Shown: in pieces, positions 1-8,900 of the stretch
How the letters are laid out: each line of letters opens with the position of its first letter
Position numbering within the stretch: position 1 is the stretch's first letter
Source: Burkholderia sp. Bp8963
GTDB taxonomy: Bacteria > Pseudomonadota > Gammaproteobacteria > Burkholderiales > Burkholderiaceae
Length of the DNA: 33,434 nucleotides
Reading direction: 5' to 3'
Assembly (NCBI RefSeq): GCF_003854275.1
Contig: NZ_QTQP01000066.1
Span: forward strand, 1 to 33,434
Notes under the pieces: model-generated
Databases searched by the model: none
Seen by the model: only the letters and a program-made list of their open reading frames with translations
What the model was told of the DNA's origin: nothing
Position numbers and translations under genes: made by a program

Positions 1-238
1 CCGGAGTGGACGAACCTCTGGTGTACCGGTTGTCACGCCAGTGGCATCGCCGGGTAGCTATGTTCGGAAGAGATAACCGCTGAAAGCATCTAAGCGGGAA
101 ACTCGCCTTAAGATGAGATATCCCTGGAGGCTAGACCTCCTTGAAGGGTCGTTCGAGACCAGGACGTTGATAGGTCAGGTGTGTAAGCGCAGTAATGCGT
201 TCAGCTAACTGATACTAATTGCCCGTAAGGCTTGATCC
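1..238 (+). rRNA. rrl: 23S ribosomal RNA, 3' end (partial)
   Basis: The first ~240 bases are the 3' end of a large-subunit rRNA. The characteristic stretch with AAGATGAGATATCCC and the terminal GATACTAATTGCCCG followed by AGGCTTGATCC are visible. The gene continues beyond the left edge. The exact 3' end is set by analogy with other 23S genes and may be off by a few bases. The ~180-base spacer to the 5S gene (239-420) contains no tRNA that I can recognise. Confidence 0.95.
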
Positions 239-420
239 TATAACAAGTCTGTCTCGATAGCCGTTAGCGCTTCAGCGCTTACGGATATCGAGCGTCGAGT
301 GCAAGGCACTCGACGTACTGCGGTTGAAGTACCGCGTATGTGTGAGAGTACAACTCACAACCCAAAATTACTGCTTCTTCCCAGATTGGTCGCGCTGCGA
401 AGCACCGCGACAACCCCTTT

Positions 421-535
421 TGCCTGATGACCATAGCGAGTCGGTCCCACCCCTTCCCATCCCGAACAGGACCGTGAAACGACTCTACGCCGATGATAGT
501 GCGGATTCCCGTGTGAAAGTAGGTAATCGTCAGGC
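421..535 (+). rRNA. rrf: 5S ribosomal RNA
   Basis: The sequence starts TGCCTGATGACCATAGCGAG and ends GGTAATCGTCAGGC. The two ends pair as the 5S helix I (GCCTGA with TCAGGC), and the internal CCCATCCCGAACAGG block is the conserved 5S loop region. It lies ~180 bases after the 23S gene and directly before an intrinsic terminator, so it is the last gene of the rrn operon. Confidence 0.96.
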
Positions 536-548
536 TCCCTCTAGCCAG

Positions 549-577
549 AAACCCCCGCCCAACAGGCGGGGGTTTTT
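549..577 (+). terminator. Intrinsic terminator of the rrn operon
   Basis: A perfect GC-rich stem, CCCCCGCC (552-559) with GGCGGGGG (565-572), is extended by AAA/TTT pairs, has a five-base loop, and is followed by a T run. It begins 14 bases after the end of 5S rRNA. Confidence 0.93.
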
Positions 578-669
578 GCATTGGCGCGGCGCAAATGCGT
601 GGGGCTCCCCGCGCCAGCTGACCACCAATGCCTCGTACGCATCCATTCCGGCGCGGCAGACCAGAATCG

Positions 670-711
670 TGCCGTCATGCGCCGACGGCATGGCGCGCGT
701 GCGACGCGCGC
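670..711 (-). terminator. Tandem hairpins after yjbQ, candidate terminator
   Basis: Two back-to-back inverted repeats directly follow the yjbQ stop codon. GCGCGCGT (693-700) pairs with ACGCGCGC (704-711) over a 3-base loop. TGCCGTC (670-676) pairs with GACGGCA (684-690). No T run follows on the minus strand, so this is not a classic intrinsic terminator. Its position between converging transcription units suggests it ends or protects the yjbQ mRNA. Confidence 0.4.
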
Positions 712-1131
712 TCAATCGCCGATCAGATGAACCACGATCTCGCGCCGATGCGCGGCACGGCGATGCTCGAACAGATAAATGCCCTGCCAGGTGCCGAGCA
801 CCATGCGCCCATGCTCGACGGGAATCGACAACTGCACTTGCGTGAGCGCTGTGCGCAGATGCGCGGGCATGTCGTCGGGGCCTTCGGTGTCGTGCTCGTA
901 GCGTGAGCTGTCTTCGGGCGCGAGCGCGTCGAAGTAACGCTCGAGGTCGCGACGCACCGATGGATCTGCATTCTCCTGGATCAGCAGCGAAGCGGATGTG
1001 TGCCGGCAGAACACGGTGAGCAGGCCGGTGCGGATCGACTGCTGTTCGACGAACGCGCGCACCTGCGGCGTGAATTCCACGAGGCCGCGCCCGCGCGCTT
1101 CGACGATGATGTGTTGAATGGACTGTTGCAT
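712..1131 (-). CDS. yjbQ: YjbQ family protein (UPF0047)
   Basis: A 139-residue protein spanning the whole length of the YjbQ/UPF0047 family, small trimeric cytoplasmic proteins for which weak thiamine-phosphate-synthase activity has been reported. Family hallmarks are visible: HTSASL with ENADP at residues 44-56, the PAHLRTAL block near 89-96, and LGTWQGIYLFEH at 112-123. The start at 1131 fits the usual family N-terminus (MQQSIQ). An in-frame ATG six codons upstream, at 1149, is 4 bases after the stop of the thioredoxin-like gene and has GAG at a plausible distance, so it is an alternative. It is probably co-transcribed with that gene. Its physiological role is not settled for the family. 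Confidence 0.88.
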   Translation of the reverse strand: MQQSIQHIIVEARGRGLVEFTPQVRAFVEQQSIRTGLLTVFCRHTSASLLIQENADPSVRRDLERYFDALAPEDSSRYEHDTEGPDDMPAHLRTALTQVQLSIPVEHGRMVLGTWQGIYLFEHRRAAHRREIVVHLIGD

Positions 1132-1153
1132 GGTCGTCAGGTCTCGCATCTGC

Positions 1154-1474
1154 TCATGCCAGTGCGGCGAATCCGTCGGTTTCGATCTGTCCGGAGTTGG
1201 TGGGGCGGACGACGCGTGCGACTTCGACGCCGTCGCGCAGGAAGACCAGTGTCGGCCAGAGTTTGATCTTGAATGAGCGGCCGAGCGGCCGGCCGGGACC
1301 ATCTTCGATTTTCAGGTGCCGGACAGCAGGGTGCGGCAGGAACGAGTCGCGAATCGCGGGTTGCGCACCCATGCAGATGCCGCACCAGTTGGCACCGAAC
1401 TCGATGACGGTCGCACCGGCGAGCGCGTCGACTTCCTCGCGTGTGGGCGCGTCGGCGGTGTAGGTTTGTCGCAT
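1154..1474 (-). CDS. Thioredoxin-like protein
   Basis: A 106-residue single-domain thioredoxin fold protein with a redox-active WCGIC motif (Cys31 and Cys34) and a cis-proline at 74 (WPTLVF). It differs from classical thioredoxin (WCGPC) by Ile in place of Pro in the active site. It has no signal peptide, so it should act in the cytoplasm as a disulfide reductase or oxidoreductase. The ATG at 1474 was chosen. A TTG two codons upstream (1480) with a GGGG stretch before it is possible. The stop lies a few bases before yjbQ, suggesting a two-gene transcript. Confidence 0.88.
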   Translation of the reverse strand: MRQTYTADAPTREEVDALAGATVIEFGANWCGICMGAQPAIRDSFLPHPAVRHLKIEDGPGRPLGRSFKIKLWPTLVFLRDGVEVARVVRPTNSGQIETDGFAALA

Positions 1475-1542
1475 ATTCAACGTGACCCCATGTGCTTTGC
1501 AGAAAAATGACTATGTTGCGGCCTTGCTCGAGGCCCGTGGCT

Positions 1543-1890
1543 TTACTGTAGCGGAAAAGGGCGTTGTGGCGCGGCATGCCGTCCGGTTCGCGACACCATC
1601 GCCGATGACGAAAGCTGTCGACGTTGCGAGACGCCCGAATCGGAGACCACACCGATCATGGCGGGAAGGTGATCGGCCGGCATCGCATCCGTCAGCACAT
1701 TGCGATACCCGTCGTCGAACGAGATGCCGAATACCTTGCCCTCGCGTTCGCCGCGAATATATGGCTGCATCTCACCAACGCTCAGGCCGCGGTACCCGAG
1801 CAGCTTCAGTAAGCGTCTCCATCGAATCTGCACGAAATTTGCATGATGGATGCACGCGTCCGCGCGAATATCGGGGCGAGCCGGCGGCAC
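1543..1890 (-). pseudogene. Polysaccharide deacetylase remnant
   Basis: The minus-strand frame from about 1836 to 1678 reads LKLLGYRGLSVGEMQ, then GEREGKVFGISFDDGYRN. This resembles the N-terminal part of NodB-type polysaccharide deacetylases, including the metal-binding FDDG motif. The similarity stops after 'LTDAMP'. No later NodB motifs (HxxxH or the RxxxG region) follow in any frame before the thioredoxin gene. Only about 50-70 residues of a ~250-residue enzyme remain, so this is read as a decayed, non-functional fragment. Recognition is by eye from the FDDG block and its surroundings, and a short unrelated frame cannot be fully excluded. Confidence 0.5.
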
Positions 1891-1907
1891 AGGTTTACAC
1901 AGGTGAA

Positions 1908-2618
1908 ATGTTGACGAACATAAAACAGACTGCGCGTCACGGAGACAGCGGATTCTGGCGAAGCCCGTGGGTGAAGCGGTGGATCCAGGGCCATGGACGG
2001 AACGGCTTCGACTTTTGCCTGTTGCTGGTTCCGCTGGCCGGCATATTCGTGTTCGAATTCACATGTCTGATGTTCGACATGGTCGTCAGTGCCGTCGTCA
2101 TGAGTTGCGCGATGTCGGTCTTTCTGGGAGGGGCCGGGTTCCTCGGTGCAAAGCGCGAGTATCTCGTTTCGCCCACCGCCGGACGAGCCGTGATCAAGGC
2201 ACGCACGAAGCAGGCTGCCGAGCGATTTTCGTCGATCGGCGCGGGTGCGACCGTGCTCGCGATCTTTCTCAATGCGACTTCCGTGTCGCTGGCGCTGAAT
2301 GGCCAGCTGCTGCTGCACAGCGTGCTGAAGGATGCGTTTTCGATGTTCATTGCATTGGTTTTTCTTCCCGTCTATATCTCCGGGGTGGTGCGCAAGCTTG
2401 CAATCGCAAGAATCGAAGAACTTGAGGCACTACGAAACGAATCCGTCGGAAAGGCGCTGAAGCTCGACAGGAAGGGCGGCATCCGGGCCGTCGTTCTCGA
2501 GGGTCCGGGCGGGCGATCGAACGTGTCGGTGATGGAATACACGACCGTCGGATTCGATCCGCCGATCGACCGGATCGGGCACGGGCAACGGACCGCAGGC
2601 GATGAGGCGGCAGATTGA
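1908..2618 (+). CDS. Unknown integral membrane protein
   Basis: A 236-residue protein I do not recognise. Four hydrophobic segments are visible at about residues 35-54, 57-79, 110-131 and 142-162. The N-terminus is basic and polar (~30 residues), and the tail of ~70 residues is soluble and charged. The start was chosen because ATG 1908 is preceded by AGGTGAA at good ribosome-binding distance; the open frame extends further upstream but overlaps the deacetylase remnant. It stands alone on the plus strand and ends 122 bases before the convergent histidine kinase gene. No function is proposed. Confidence 0.7.
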   Translation: MLTNIKQTARHGDSGFWRSPWVKRWIQGHGRNGFDFCLLLVPLAGIFVFEFTCLMFDMVVSAVVMSCAMSVFLGGAGFLGAKREYLVSPTAGRAVIKARTKQAAERFSSIGAGATVLAIFLNATSVSLALNGQLLLHSVLKDAFSMFIALVFLPVYISGVVRKLAIARIEELEALRNESVGKALKLDRKGGIRAVVLEGPGGRSNVSVMEYTTVGFDPPIDRIGHGQRTAGDEAAD

Positions 2619-2740
2619 ATGCCGAACGAGCGCCGAAGGAATACCGAACGAATGCCGATTGAGTCGACCCGGCCGGCGGACGGTCACGTCGCCGCCGGCC
2701 GATGATGCGCGGCGCGCTTCTGAAGCACGCCGCGAACCGG

Positions 2741-3870
2741 TCAGTCGCGCGCGACGAGAGGCGAACCGGACGCCGTGCGACGACGGTCGCGTTTGCGTGT
2801 CGGCGCAAGGTCGTCGGGCCAGCGCAACTCGAACAGCGTGCCGCCACCGGCGGTCCGATGGCAGGTGGCTTGCCCGTCGTGCGCATAGGCAATGGCCGCC
2901 ACGACGGCCAGCCCGAGGCCGCTGCCGCCGCTGCTGCGTCCGGAACGCGAGTCGTCTGCACGCCTGAAGGCCTCGAAGATATGCGGCGCGAGGTCGGCGG
3001 GAATGCCCGGCCCGTCGTCTTCGACGGACAAACGGCAGCTTCCCTGCCCGACGCGTGTCTGAATGCGTATCGAACCGGGCACCGCGTGCCGGCGGGCATT
3101 GTCCAGCAAGGCCAGCAGCGCTTGCCGGATCCGGACCGGATCGCAGCGCATGCATTGCTCGTCCAGATCGAGGACGGCGTGCTGGCCCGCTGCCCGGAGC
3201 GCATCTCCGAACACGTCGACGACGGCCCGGACATCGGCGGCCAGATCGGTCTCCCGGACATCGAGGTCCAGATGGCCGCTGTCCGCGAGGCTGATCACGC
3301 GCAGATCCTCGATCAGCCGCGCGAGGCCTTCGACCTGGGTCAGCAGGCTGCGGAACTGCGATTCCTCGGGCGGAAACACGCCATCGGCCAGCCCCTGCAA
3401 GCGCCCCCGCGCAGCACGGTGACCGGCGTGCGCAGTTCATGGGCGATCGCGGCGTTCCAGAACGTCTGCTCGGCGGTCACGCGCTGCAACTGGGCCGCCA
3501 GTGCGTTGAAGTCGTCGGCGAGCAGCGCCGCTTCGCGCAGCGAACGGTCGCCGGCAATCGCCCGTGCGTCGAGATCGCCCTGGGCGACGCGGCGGATGCT
3601 CTGGGCCACGGAGTTGAGCGGCACGAGGATACGGTGCGCCAGCTTGATCGACACGACCAGGGCAAGCGTCAAGCCGACGAAAATGGTGGCGGCCAGCCAT
3701 GCCCCCTCCGCACGCGTCGGAATCAAGCCTAACTGATTGCATTGCTCGGGCCAGTATCGGAACACCAGGTAATAGAACGCGTAGGAGGTCATCACGACCA
3801 GCAGCGTCACGCCGATCGCCATCGCCGCCATCGACAGCGCAATCTGGCGGCTCAACCCCGCCAGCTTCAT
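2741..3870 (-). pseudogene. AdeS-like sensor histidine kinase, frameshifted
   Basis: A sensor kinase partner of the OmpR-type regulator immediately upstream; the two overlap by 4 bases (ATGA). The N-terminal frame (3870-3340) encodes a membrane segment near residues 10-33, a periplasmic stretch, a second membrane segment near 57-75, HAMP, and the H-box AHELRTP with His144. It then runs into a run of five C's (plus strand 3404-3408) and continues out of frame to a stop at 3340. The remaining kinase core (N-box, DDGPG, GGSGLGL) is intact in another frame from about 3400 to 2741. The paralogue at 11313 reads LRGRLQG across this point, so two extra bases or one lost base explains the break. As read, the product has no ATP-binding domain. 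A sequencing error in the homopolymer is possible. Confidence 0.85.
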
Positions 3871-4604
3871 TCACCGCTCCAGAGCTTGTAGCCGACGCCA
3901 CGCACGCCGACCGGAACGCCGGTGACGCCGAGATCCTCCAGCTTCTTGCGCAGCTTGCTGACGTGACTGTCCACCGTGCGCTCCAGCGCATCGCCCTCCG
4001 GCAGGCAGGTGGCCATCAGCTCGCCGCGGCTGAACACCCGCTTCGGCGCGCGCGCGAGCTGCGCGAGCAGCTTGAATTCGGTCAGCGTCAGCGCCAGCGT
4101 ATGCCGCTGCTCGCCGACCTCCACCGTGGCCTCGTGGTTGTCGAGATCGATCTGGAACGGCGCGGCGCGCAACACGCGCTGCTCTGCCTGGCCTGAACCG
4201 GACATCGACCGGCGCAGCACCGCCAGCGTGCGCGCGACGACTTCCGCCGGATTGAACGGCTTGACCACGTAGTCGTCCGCCCCGATGCGCAACCCCGTCA
4301 GCTTGTCGATGTCCTGGTCCAGCGCGGTCAGCATGATGACGGGCGTATTGCCGCGATGACGGATCTCGGTCAGCACTTTCCAGCCGTCGACATGAGGCAT
4401 CTGCACATCCAGCAGCACGAGGTCGGGCTTGACGGACAGGTGCAGTTCCAGCGCCTTGCGGCCGTCGGCGGCACGCACGGTGCGCAGGCCGCTGCGCGTC
4501 AGGTAGGCGGCGAGGATCTCGGCGATCTCGGGTTCGTCCTCGGCAATGAGGACCAGGGCCTGCGCGCCGTGAGCGGCGCCGGACAATCGGGCGGTATCGG
4601 ACAT
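3867..4604 (-). CDS. OmpR-family response regulator, AdeR-like
   Basis: A 245-residue receiver plus winged-helix regulator. The acidic pocket is AEDE (21-24), the phosphoacceptor is Asp66 in LLDVQMP, and the switch residues are Thr93 and Lys115. The C-terminal DNA-binding domain ends in the segment ERTVDSHVSKLRKKLE. The block TALDQDID with LRIGADD and KPFNP closely matches my recollection of AdeR, the activator of the AdeABC pump in Acinetobacter. It is divergent from the RND operon across 144 bases holding a direct repeat and a candidate promoter, so it probably controls that operon. Its cognate kinase gene downstream is frameshifted. No strong ribosome-binding site is seen before the ATG at 4604. 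Confidence 0.92.
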   Translation of the reverse strand: MSDTARLSGAAHGAQALVLIAEDEPEIAEILAAYLTRSGLRTVRAADGRKALELHLSVKPDLVLLDVQMPHVDGWKVLTEIRHRGNTPVIMLTALDQDIDKLTGLRIGADDYVVKPFNPAEVVARTLAVLRRSMSGSGQAEQRVLRAAPFQIDLDNHEATVEVGEQRHTLALTLTEFKLLAQLARAPKRVFSRGELMATCLPEGDALERTVDSHVSKLRKKLEDLGVTGVPVGVRGVGYKLWSGE

Positions 4605-4644
4605 GGCGGTGATTTTGACGCGTTACTTCACTTTCATCGGATGT

Positions 4645-4666
4645 CTCCATCGAACCTCCATCGTAC
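4645..4666 (+). promoter_or_regulatory. Tandem 11-bp direct repeat, candidate regulator box
   Basis: Two abutting copies, CTCCATCGAAC (4645-4655) and CTCCATCGTAC (4656-4666), differ at one base. The 11-bp (one helical turn) spacing is typical of OmpR-family dimer sites. From memory, the AdeR operator between adeR and adeA is also a tandem CTCCA-type repeat. It lies between the divergent regulator and RND genes, ending 16 bases upstream of a candidate -35 box. Confidence 0.6.
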
Positions 4667-4682
4667 CGCAGAAGAAACGCCA

Positions 4683-4711
4683 TTGACCCCACGCAAACTG
4701 CGCCCTGTCAT
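4683..4711 (+). promoter_or_regulatory. Candidate sigma-70 promoter of the RND operon
   Basis: TTGACC (4683-4688) is separated by 17 bases from TGTCAT (4706-4711), a weak -10 with four of six consensus bases. The adaptor gene starts at 4749. The poor -10 and the repeat just upstream would fit an activator-dependent promoter. This was assigned by eye only. Confidence 0.4.
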
Positions 4712-4748
4712 AGCCGGCAGTTGGCTGCCTGCGTCTCATGGAGTCCAT

Positions 4749-5906
4749 ATGAAAAATGAAAAAATCGCCCGCTACGGCGGTATCTACGCGCTGGTGGCCG
4801 CGTTGCTGGCGGGCTGCGGGCAATCCGAGAAGCCGGTCGCCCCGCCTGCGACCCCGGTCGCCGCGATGACCTTGGCGCCGGCCCCGCTGAAGGTGACCGA
4901 GGACCTGCCCGGCCGGATCTCGGCGGTGCGGATCGCCGAGATCCGGCCGCAGGTCAGCGGCATCGTGCTGCGCCGCCTGTTCGAGCAGGGCACCGAGGTG
5001 CGCGCCGGCGAGCCGCTGTTCCAGATCAACCCGGCGCCGTTCAAGGCCGACATGGACACGGCCGCCGCCGCGCTGCAGCGGGCCGACGCGGCGCTCGAGC
5101 GTGCCAAGGTGCAGACGGCGCGACTCAAGCCGCTGGTCGAAGTGGACGCGATCAGCCGCCAGGTCTATGACGATTCCGTGTCGCAGCGCGACCAGGCCGC
5201 GGCCGACGTCGCGCAGGCGCGCGCGACGCTCGCGCGCCGGCAGCTCGACCTGAAGTTCGCCACGGTGGAGGCGCCGATCACCGGCCGCATCGACCAGGCG
5301 CTCGTGACCGAAGGCGCGCTCGTCAGCAGCACCGACGCCGTGCCGATGGCGCGCATCCAGCAGATCGACCAGGTCTACGTCGACGTGCGCCAGCCGGCGT
5401 CGTCGCTGCAGCACCTGCGCGACACGCTGGCGTCCCACGACGGGAATGCCAGTGCCGGCCTGCCGGTCGAGGTGCTGCGCGACGACGGCACGCCTTACGA
5501 CACGCAAGGCCGGATGCTGTTCTCCGGCGTGAACGTCGATGCGGGCACCGGCGACGTGCTGGTGCGCGTGCTGGTGGACAACTCGAAGCGGCTGCTGCTG
5601 CCGGGCATGTACGTCCGTGCGCGCATTCCGCGCGGGAACTACGCGAGCGCGCTGACGGTGCCGCAGCAGGCGGTGGTGCGCGCCGAGGGCAAGCCTCAGG
5701 TGTGGGTGCTCGACGCGAAGAACCAGGCGCATATCAAGCCGGTCGAGCTGGGCGAGCTGACGAACCGCCGCTATCTGGTCCGTTCGGGGCTGCAGGCCGG
5801 CCAGAAGGTCGTGGTGGAAGGGATGGAGCGCCTGACCGACGGCGCCGCGGTTGCCGCGAGCGACTGGAAGTCGCCTGATTCCGCCGCCACCACGGCCTCG
5901 CGCTGA
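4749..5906 (+). CDS. RND efflux periplasmic adaptor (AcrA/AdeA type)
   Basis: A 385-residue membrane fusion protein that links the inner-membrane RND pump to the outer-membrane channel. It begins with a lipoprotein signal (LLAGC, lipidated Cys23). The order is then the first half of the lipoyl domain (around 50-85, RPQVSGIV), an alpha-helical hairpin (about 95-165), the second lipoyl half (VEAPITGRI), a beta-barrel, and a membrane-proximal domain with LLLPGMYVRARI. The start was chosen at ATG 4749, preceded by GGAG five bases upstream; the longer open frame upstream runs across the regulatory region. First gene of a three-gene efflux operon, 20 bases before the pump gene. Confidence 0.95.
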   Translation: MKNEKIARYGGIYALVAALLAGCGQSEKPVAPPATPVAAMTLAPAPLKVTEDLPGRISAVRIAEIRPQVSGIVLRRLFEQGTEVRAGEPLFQINPAPFKADMDTAAAALQRADAALERAKVQTARLKPLVEVDAISRQVYDDSVSQRDQAAADVAQARATLARRQLDLKFATVEAPITGRIDQALVTEGALVSSTDAVPMARIQQIDQVYVDVRQPASSLQHLRDTLASHDGNASAGLPVEVLRDDGTPYDTQGRMLFSGVNVDAGTGDVLVRVLVDNSKRLLLPGMYVRARIPRGNYASALTVPQQAVVRAEGKPQVWVLDAKNQAHIKPVELGELTNRRYLVRSGLQAGQKVVVEGMERLTDGAAVAASDWKSPDSAATTASR

Positions 5907-5926
5907 GTCACGGGGAGCCTTAAGTC

Positions 5927-8900
5927 ATGTCTCAATTCTTCATTCGGCGCCCGGTCTTTGCGTGGGTGATCGCGTTGTTCATCATCCTGATGGGCGTGAT
6001 CGCGATCCCGCAGTTGCCGATCGCACGCTACCCGTCGGTCGCGCCGCCGACCGTCACCATCTACGCGACGTATCCCGGCGCCACGCCGCAAACCATGAGC
6101 GATGGGGTGCTGAGCCTCATCGAACGCGAGCTGTCCGGCGTCAAGAACCTGCTGTACTACGAGTCGTCGTCCGACACGACCGGCTTGGCGCAGATTACCG
6201 TTACGTTCAAGCCCGGCACGGTGCCGGCGCTCGCGCAGGTCGACGTGCAGAACAAGCTGAAGGCCGTCGAGCCGCGCTTGCCCGCGGTCGTGCGGCAGAA
6301 CGGCGTGATCGTGGAGTCGGCCTCGTCCGGCTTCCTGCTGTTCGTCGCGCTCAAGTCCGACAGCGGCCGCTTCGACGAAGGCGCGCTCGGAGACTACATG
6401 GTGCGCAACGTCGTCGAGGAGTTGCGCCGTATCAATGGCGTGGGTCGCGTGCAGATGTTCGGGTCCGAACGGGCGATGCGCATCTGGGTCGATCCGTCCA
6501 GGCTGATCACCTACGGCCTGTCGATGAGCGACCTGACGACCGCCATCAGCCAGCAGAACGTGCAGATCGCGCCAGGCAGCGTCGGTGCGTTGCCGGCCGT
6601 GTTGGGGCAGCGGGTGACCGTGCCGCTGACCGTGCAGGGCCAGCTTGCGACGCCGGAAGAGTTTGCCGCGATCGTGCTGCGCGCCAACGCCAACGGCTCC
6701 AAGGTCGTGCTGGGCGACGTCGCGCGGGTCGAGCTCGGTTCGCAGTCCTATAACTTCGTCAACCGCGAGAAAGGCAAGCCTGTCGCCATCGCCGGCGTGC
6801 AGCTTGCGCCGGGCGGCAATGCGGTCAAGACCGCGGAGGCCGTGCGGGCGCGCCTGGAGGAGCTGGGCAAGGCCATGCCGTCGGGCATGAGCTACTCGAT
6901 TCCGTTCGATACCGCGCCGTTCGTCAAGCTGTCGATCGAGAAGGTTCTCGATACGCTGTTCGAGGCGATGGTGCTGGTGTTCCTGGTGATGTACCTGTTC
7001 CTGCAGAACGTGCGGTACACGCTGATCCCGGCGATCGTCGCGCCGATCGCGATGCTCGGCACCTTCACGATCATGCTGGTCTCGGGCTTCTCGATCAACG
7101 TGCTGACCATGTTCGGCATGGTGCTTGCGATCGGCATCATCGTCGACGACGCGATCGTCGTGGTGGAGAACGTCGAGCGCCTGATGGCGGAGGAAGGGCT
7201 GTCGCCGAAGGACGCGACGATCAAGGCCATGAAGGAAATCACCGGTGCGATCATCGGCGTCACGCTGGTCCTGACGGCCGTGTTCCTGCCGATGGCGATG
7301 TCGAGCGGCTCGGTCGGCGTGATCTATCAGCAGTTCACGATGTCGATGGCGGTGTCGATCCTGTTCTCGGCGCTCCTCGCGCTGACGCTGACGCCCGCGC
7401 TGTGCGCGACGATGCTCAAGCCGATCGCGCATGGGCACCACGAGAAGCGTGGCTTCTTCGGCTGGTTCAACCGCCGCTTCGACCGCCTGACGCAGTGGTA
7501 CGCGACGCGTGTCGGCCGGCTGGTCGGCCGCACGGGGCGGGTGATGCTGCTGTTCGTCGCGATTTGCTGTGCGATGGTGTTCGGCTTCCGGGCGCTGCCG
7601 TCGGCGTTCCTGCCGGACGAGGATCAGGGCTTTTTCATCACCAGCTTCCTGCTTCCTTCCGATTCGACAGCCGGGCGCACGCGCGACGTGGTCAAACAGC
7701 TCGAGCGCCATCTCGAATCGCGCCCCGGGATCGAGTCGAGCATCTCCATTGTCGGCTACGGCTTCTCCGGTTCCGGTCCGAACGCCGCATTGAACTGGGC
7801 GGTGCTGAAGGACTGGAAACACCGCAACGGTGCGACGGCGATGAACGAAGGGATGCTGGCCCAGCAAGCGATGGCAGGCGTCACCGAAGGTGCGGTGATG
7901 AGCCTGTTGCCGCCGGCGATCGATGAACTGGGCAACAGCTCGGGCTTCTCGATGCGCCTGCAGGACCGCGCGAACCAGGGCAATGCGGCGCTCAAGGCGG
8001 CCGAGGCGAAGCTGCTCGAGCTCGCGGCGCAAAGCAAGGTCCTGGCCGGCGTGTATCCGGACAACCTGCCGGCGGGCGCCAGCATCCGCCTGGACATCGA
8101 CCGGCAGAAGGCCGAGGCGCTCGGCGTGTCGTTCACGAGCATCAGCGACACGCTGTCCGCCGCGATGGGGTCGACCTACGTCAACGACTTCCCGAATGCG
8201 GGGCGCATGCAGCAGGTGATCATCCAGGCCGATGCGCCAGCGCGGATGCAGATCGACAACGTGATGAAGCTCTACGTGCGCAACGTGAGCGGCGGCATGG
8301 TGCCGCTGTCCGAAGTGGTCCGGCCCGTCTGGGCCGATACGCCGCTGCAGTTGGTGCGCTTCCAGGGCTACCCGTCTTCGCGCATTTCGGGCACGGCCGC
8401 GCCCGGTTACTCGAGCGGCGCGGCGATGGACGAGATGGAGCGTCTGGCCAGGCAGCTGCCGCCGGGCTTCTCGGTCGCGTGGACCGGCCAGTCGCTGCAG
8501 GAGCGCGAGTCCGCGTCGCAGGCGCCGATGCTGATGGCGCTGTCGATGGTCGTAGTGTTCCTGGTGCTGGCCGCGCTCTACGAGAGCTGGTCGATCCCGC
8601 TGTCGGTGATGCTGGTCGTGCCGCTGGGCCTGCTCGGCGCGCTCGGCGCGGTGATCCTGCGCGGGCTGCCCAACGACGTGTACTTCAAGGTCGGGATGAT
8701 CACCGTGATCGGCCTGTCCGCGAAGAACGCGATCCTGATCGTCGAATTCGCGAAGCAGTTGCGCGAGGAAGGCAAGGGGCTCGTCGAGGCGGCCGTGGAA
8801 GCGTCGAGGCTGCGGCTGCGCCCGATCCTGATGACGTCGCTGGCATTCGGCCTGGGCGTGGTGCCGCTGATGATCGCGACGGGCGCGAGCGCCGAAACGC

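Noticed and set aside
239..420. Possible tRNA in the 23S-5S spacer
   Set aside because: No cloverleaf or T-loop consensus (GGTTCGAAT-like) could be found. In this group the spacer tRNAs lie between 16S and 23S, outside this window.
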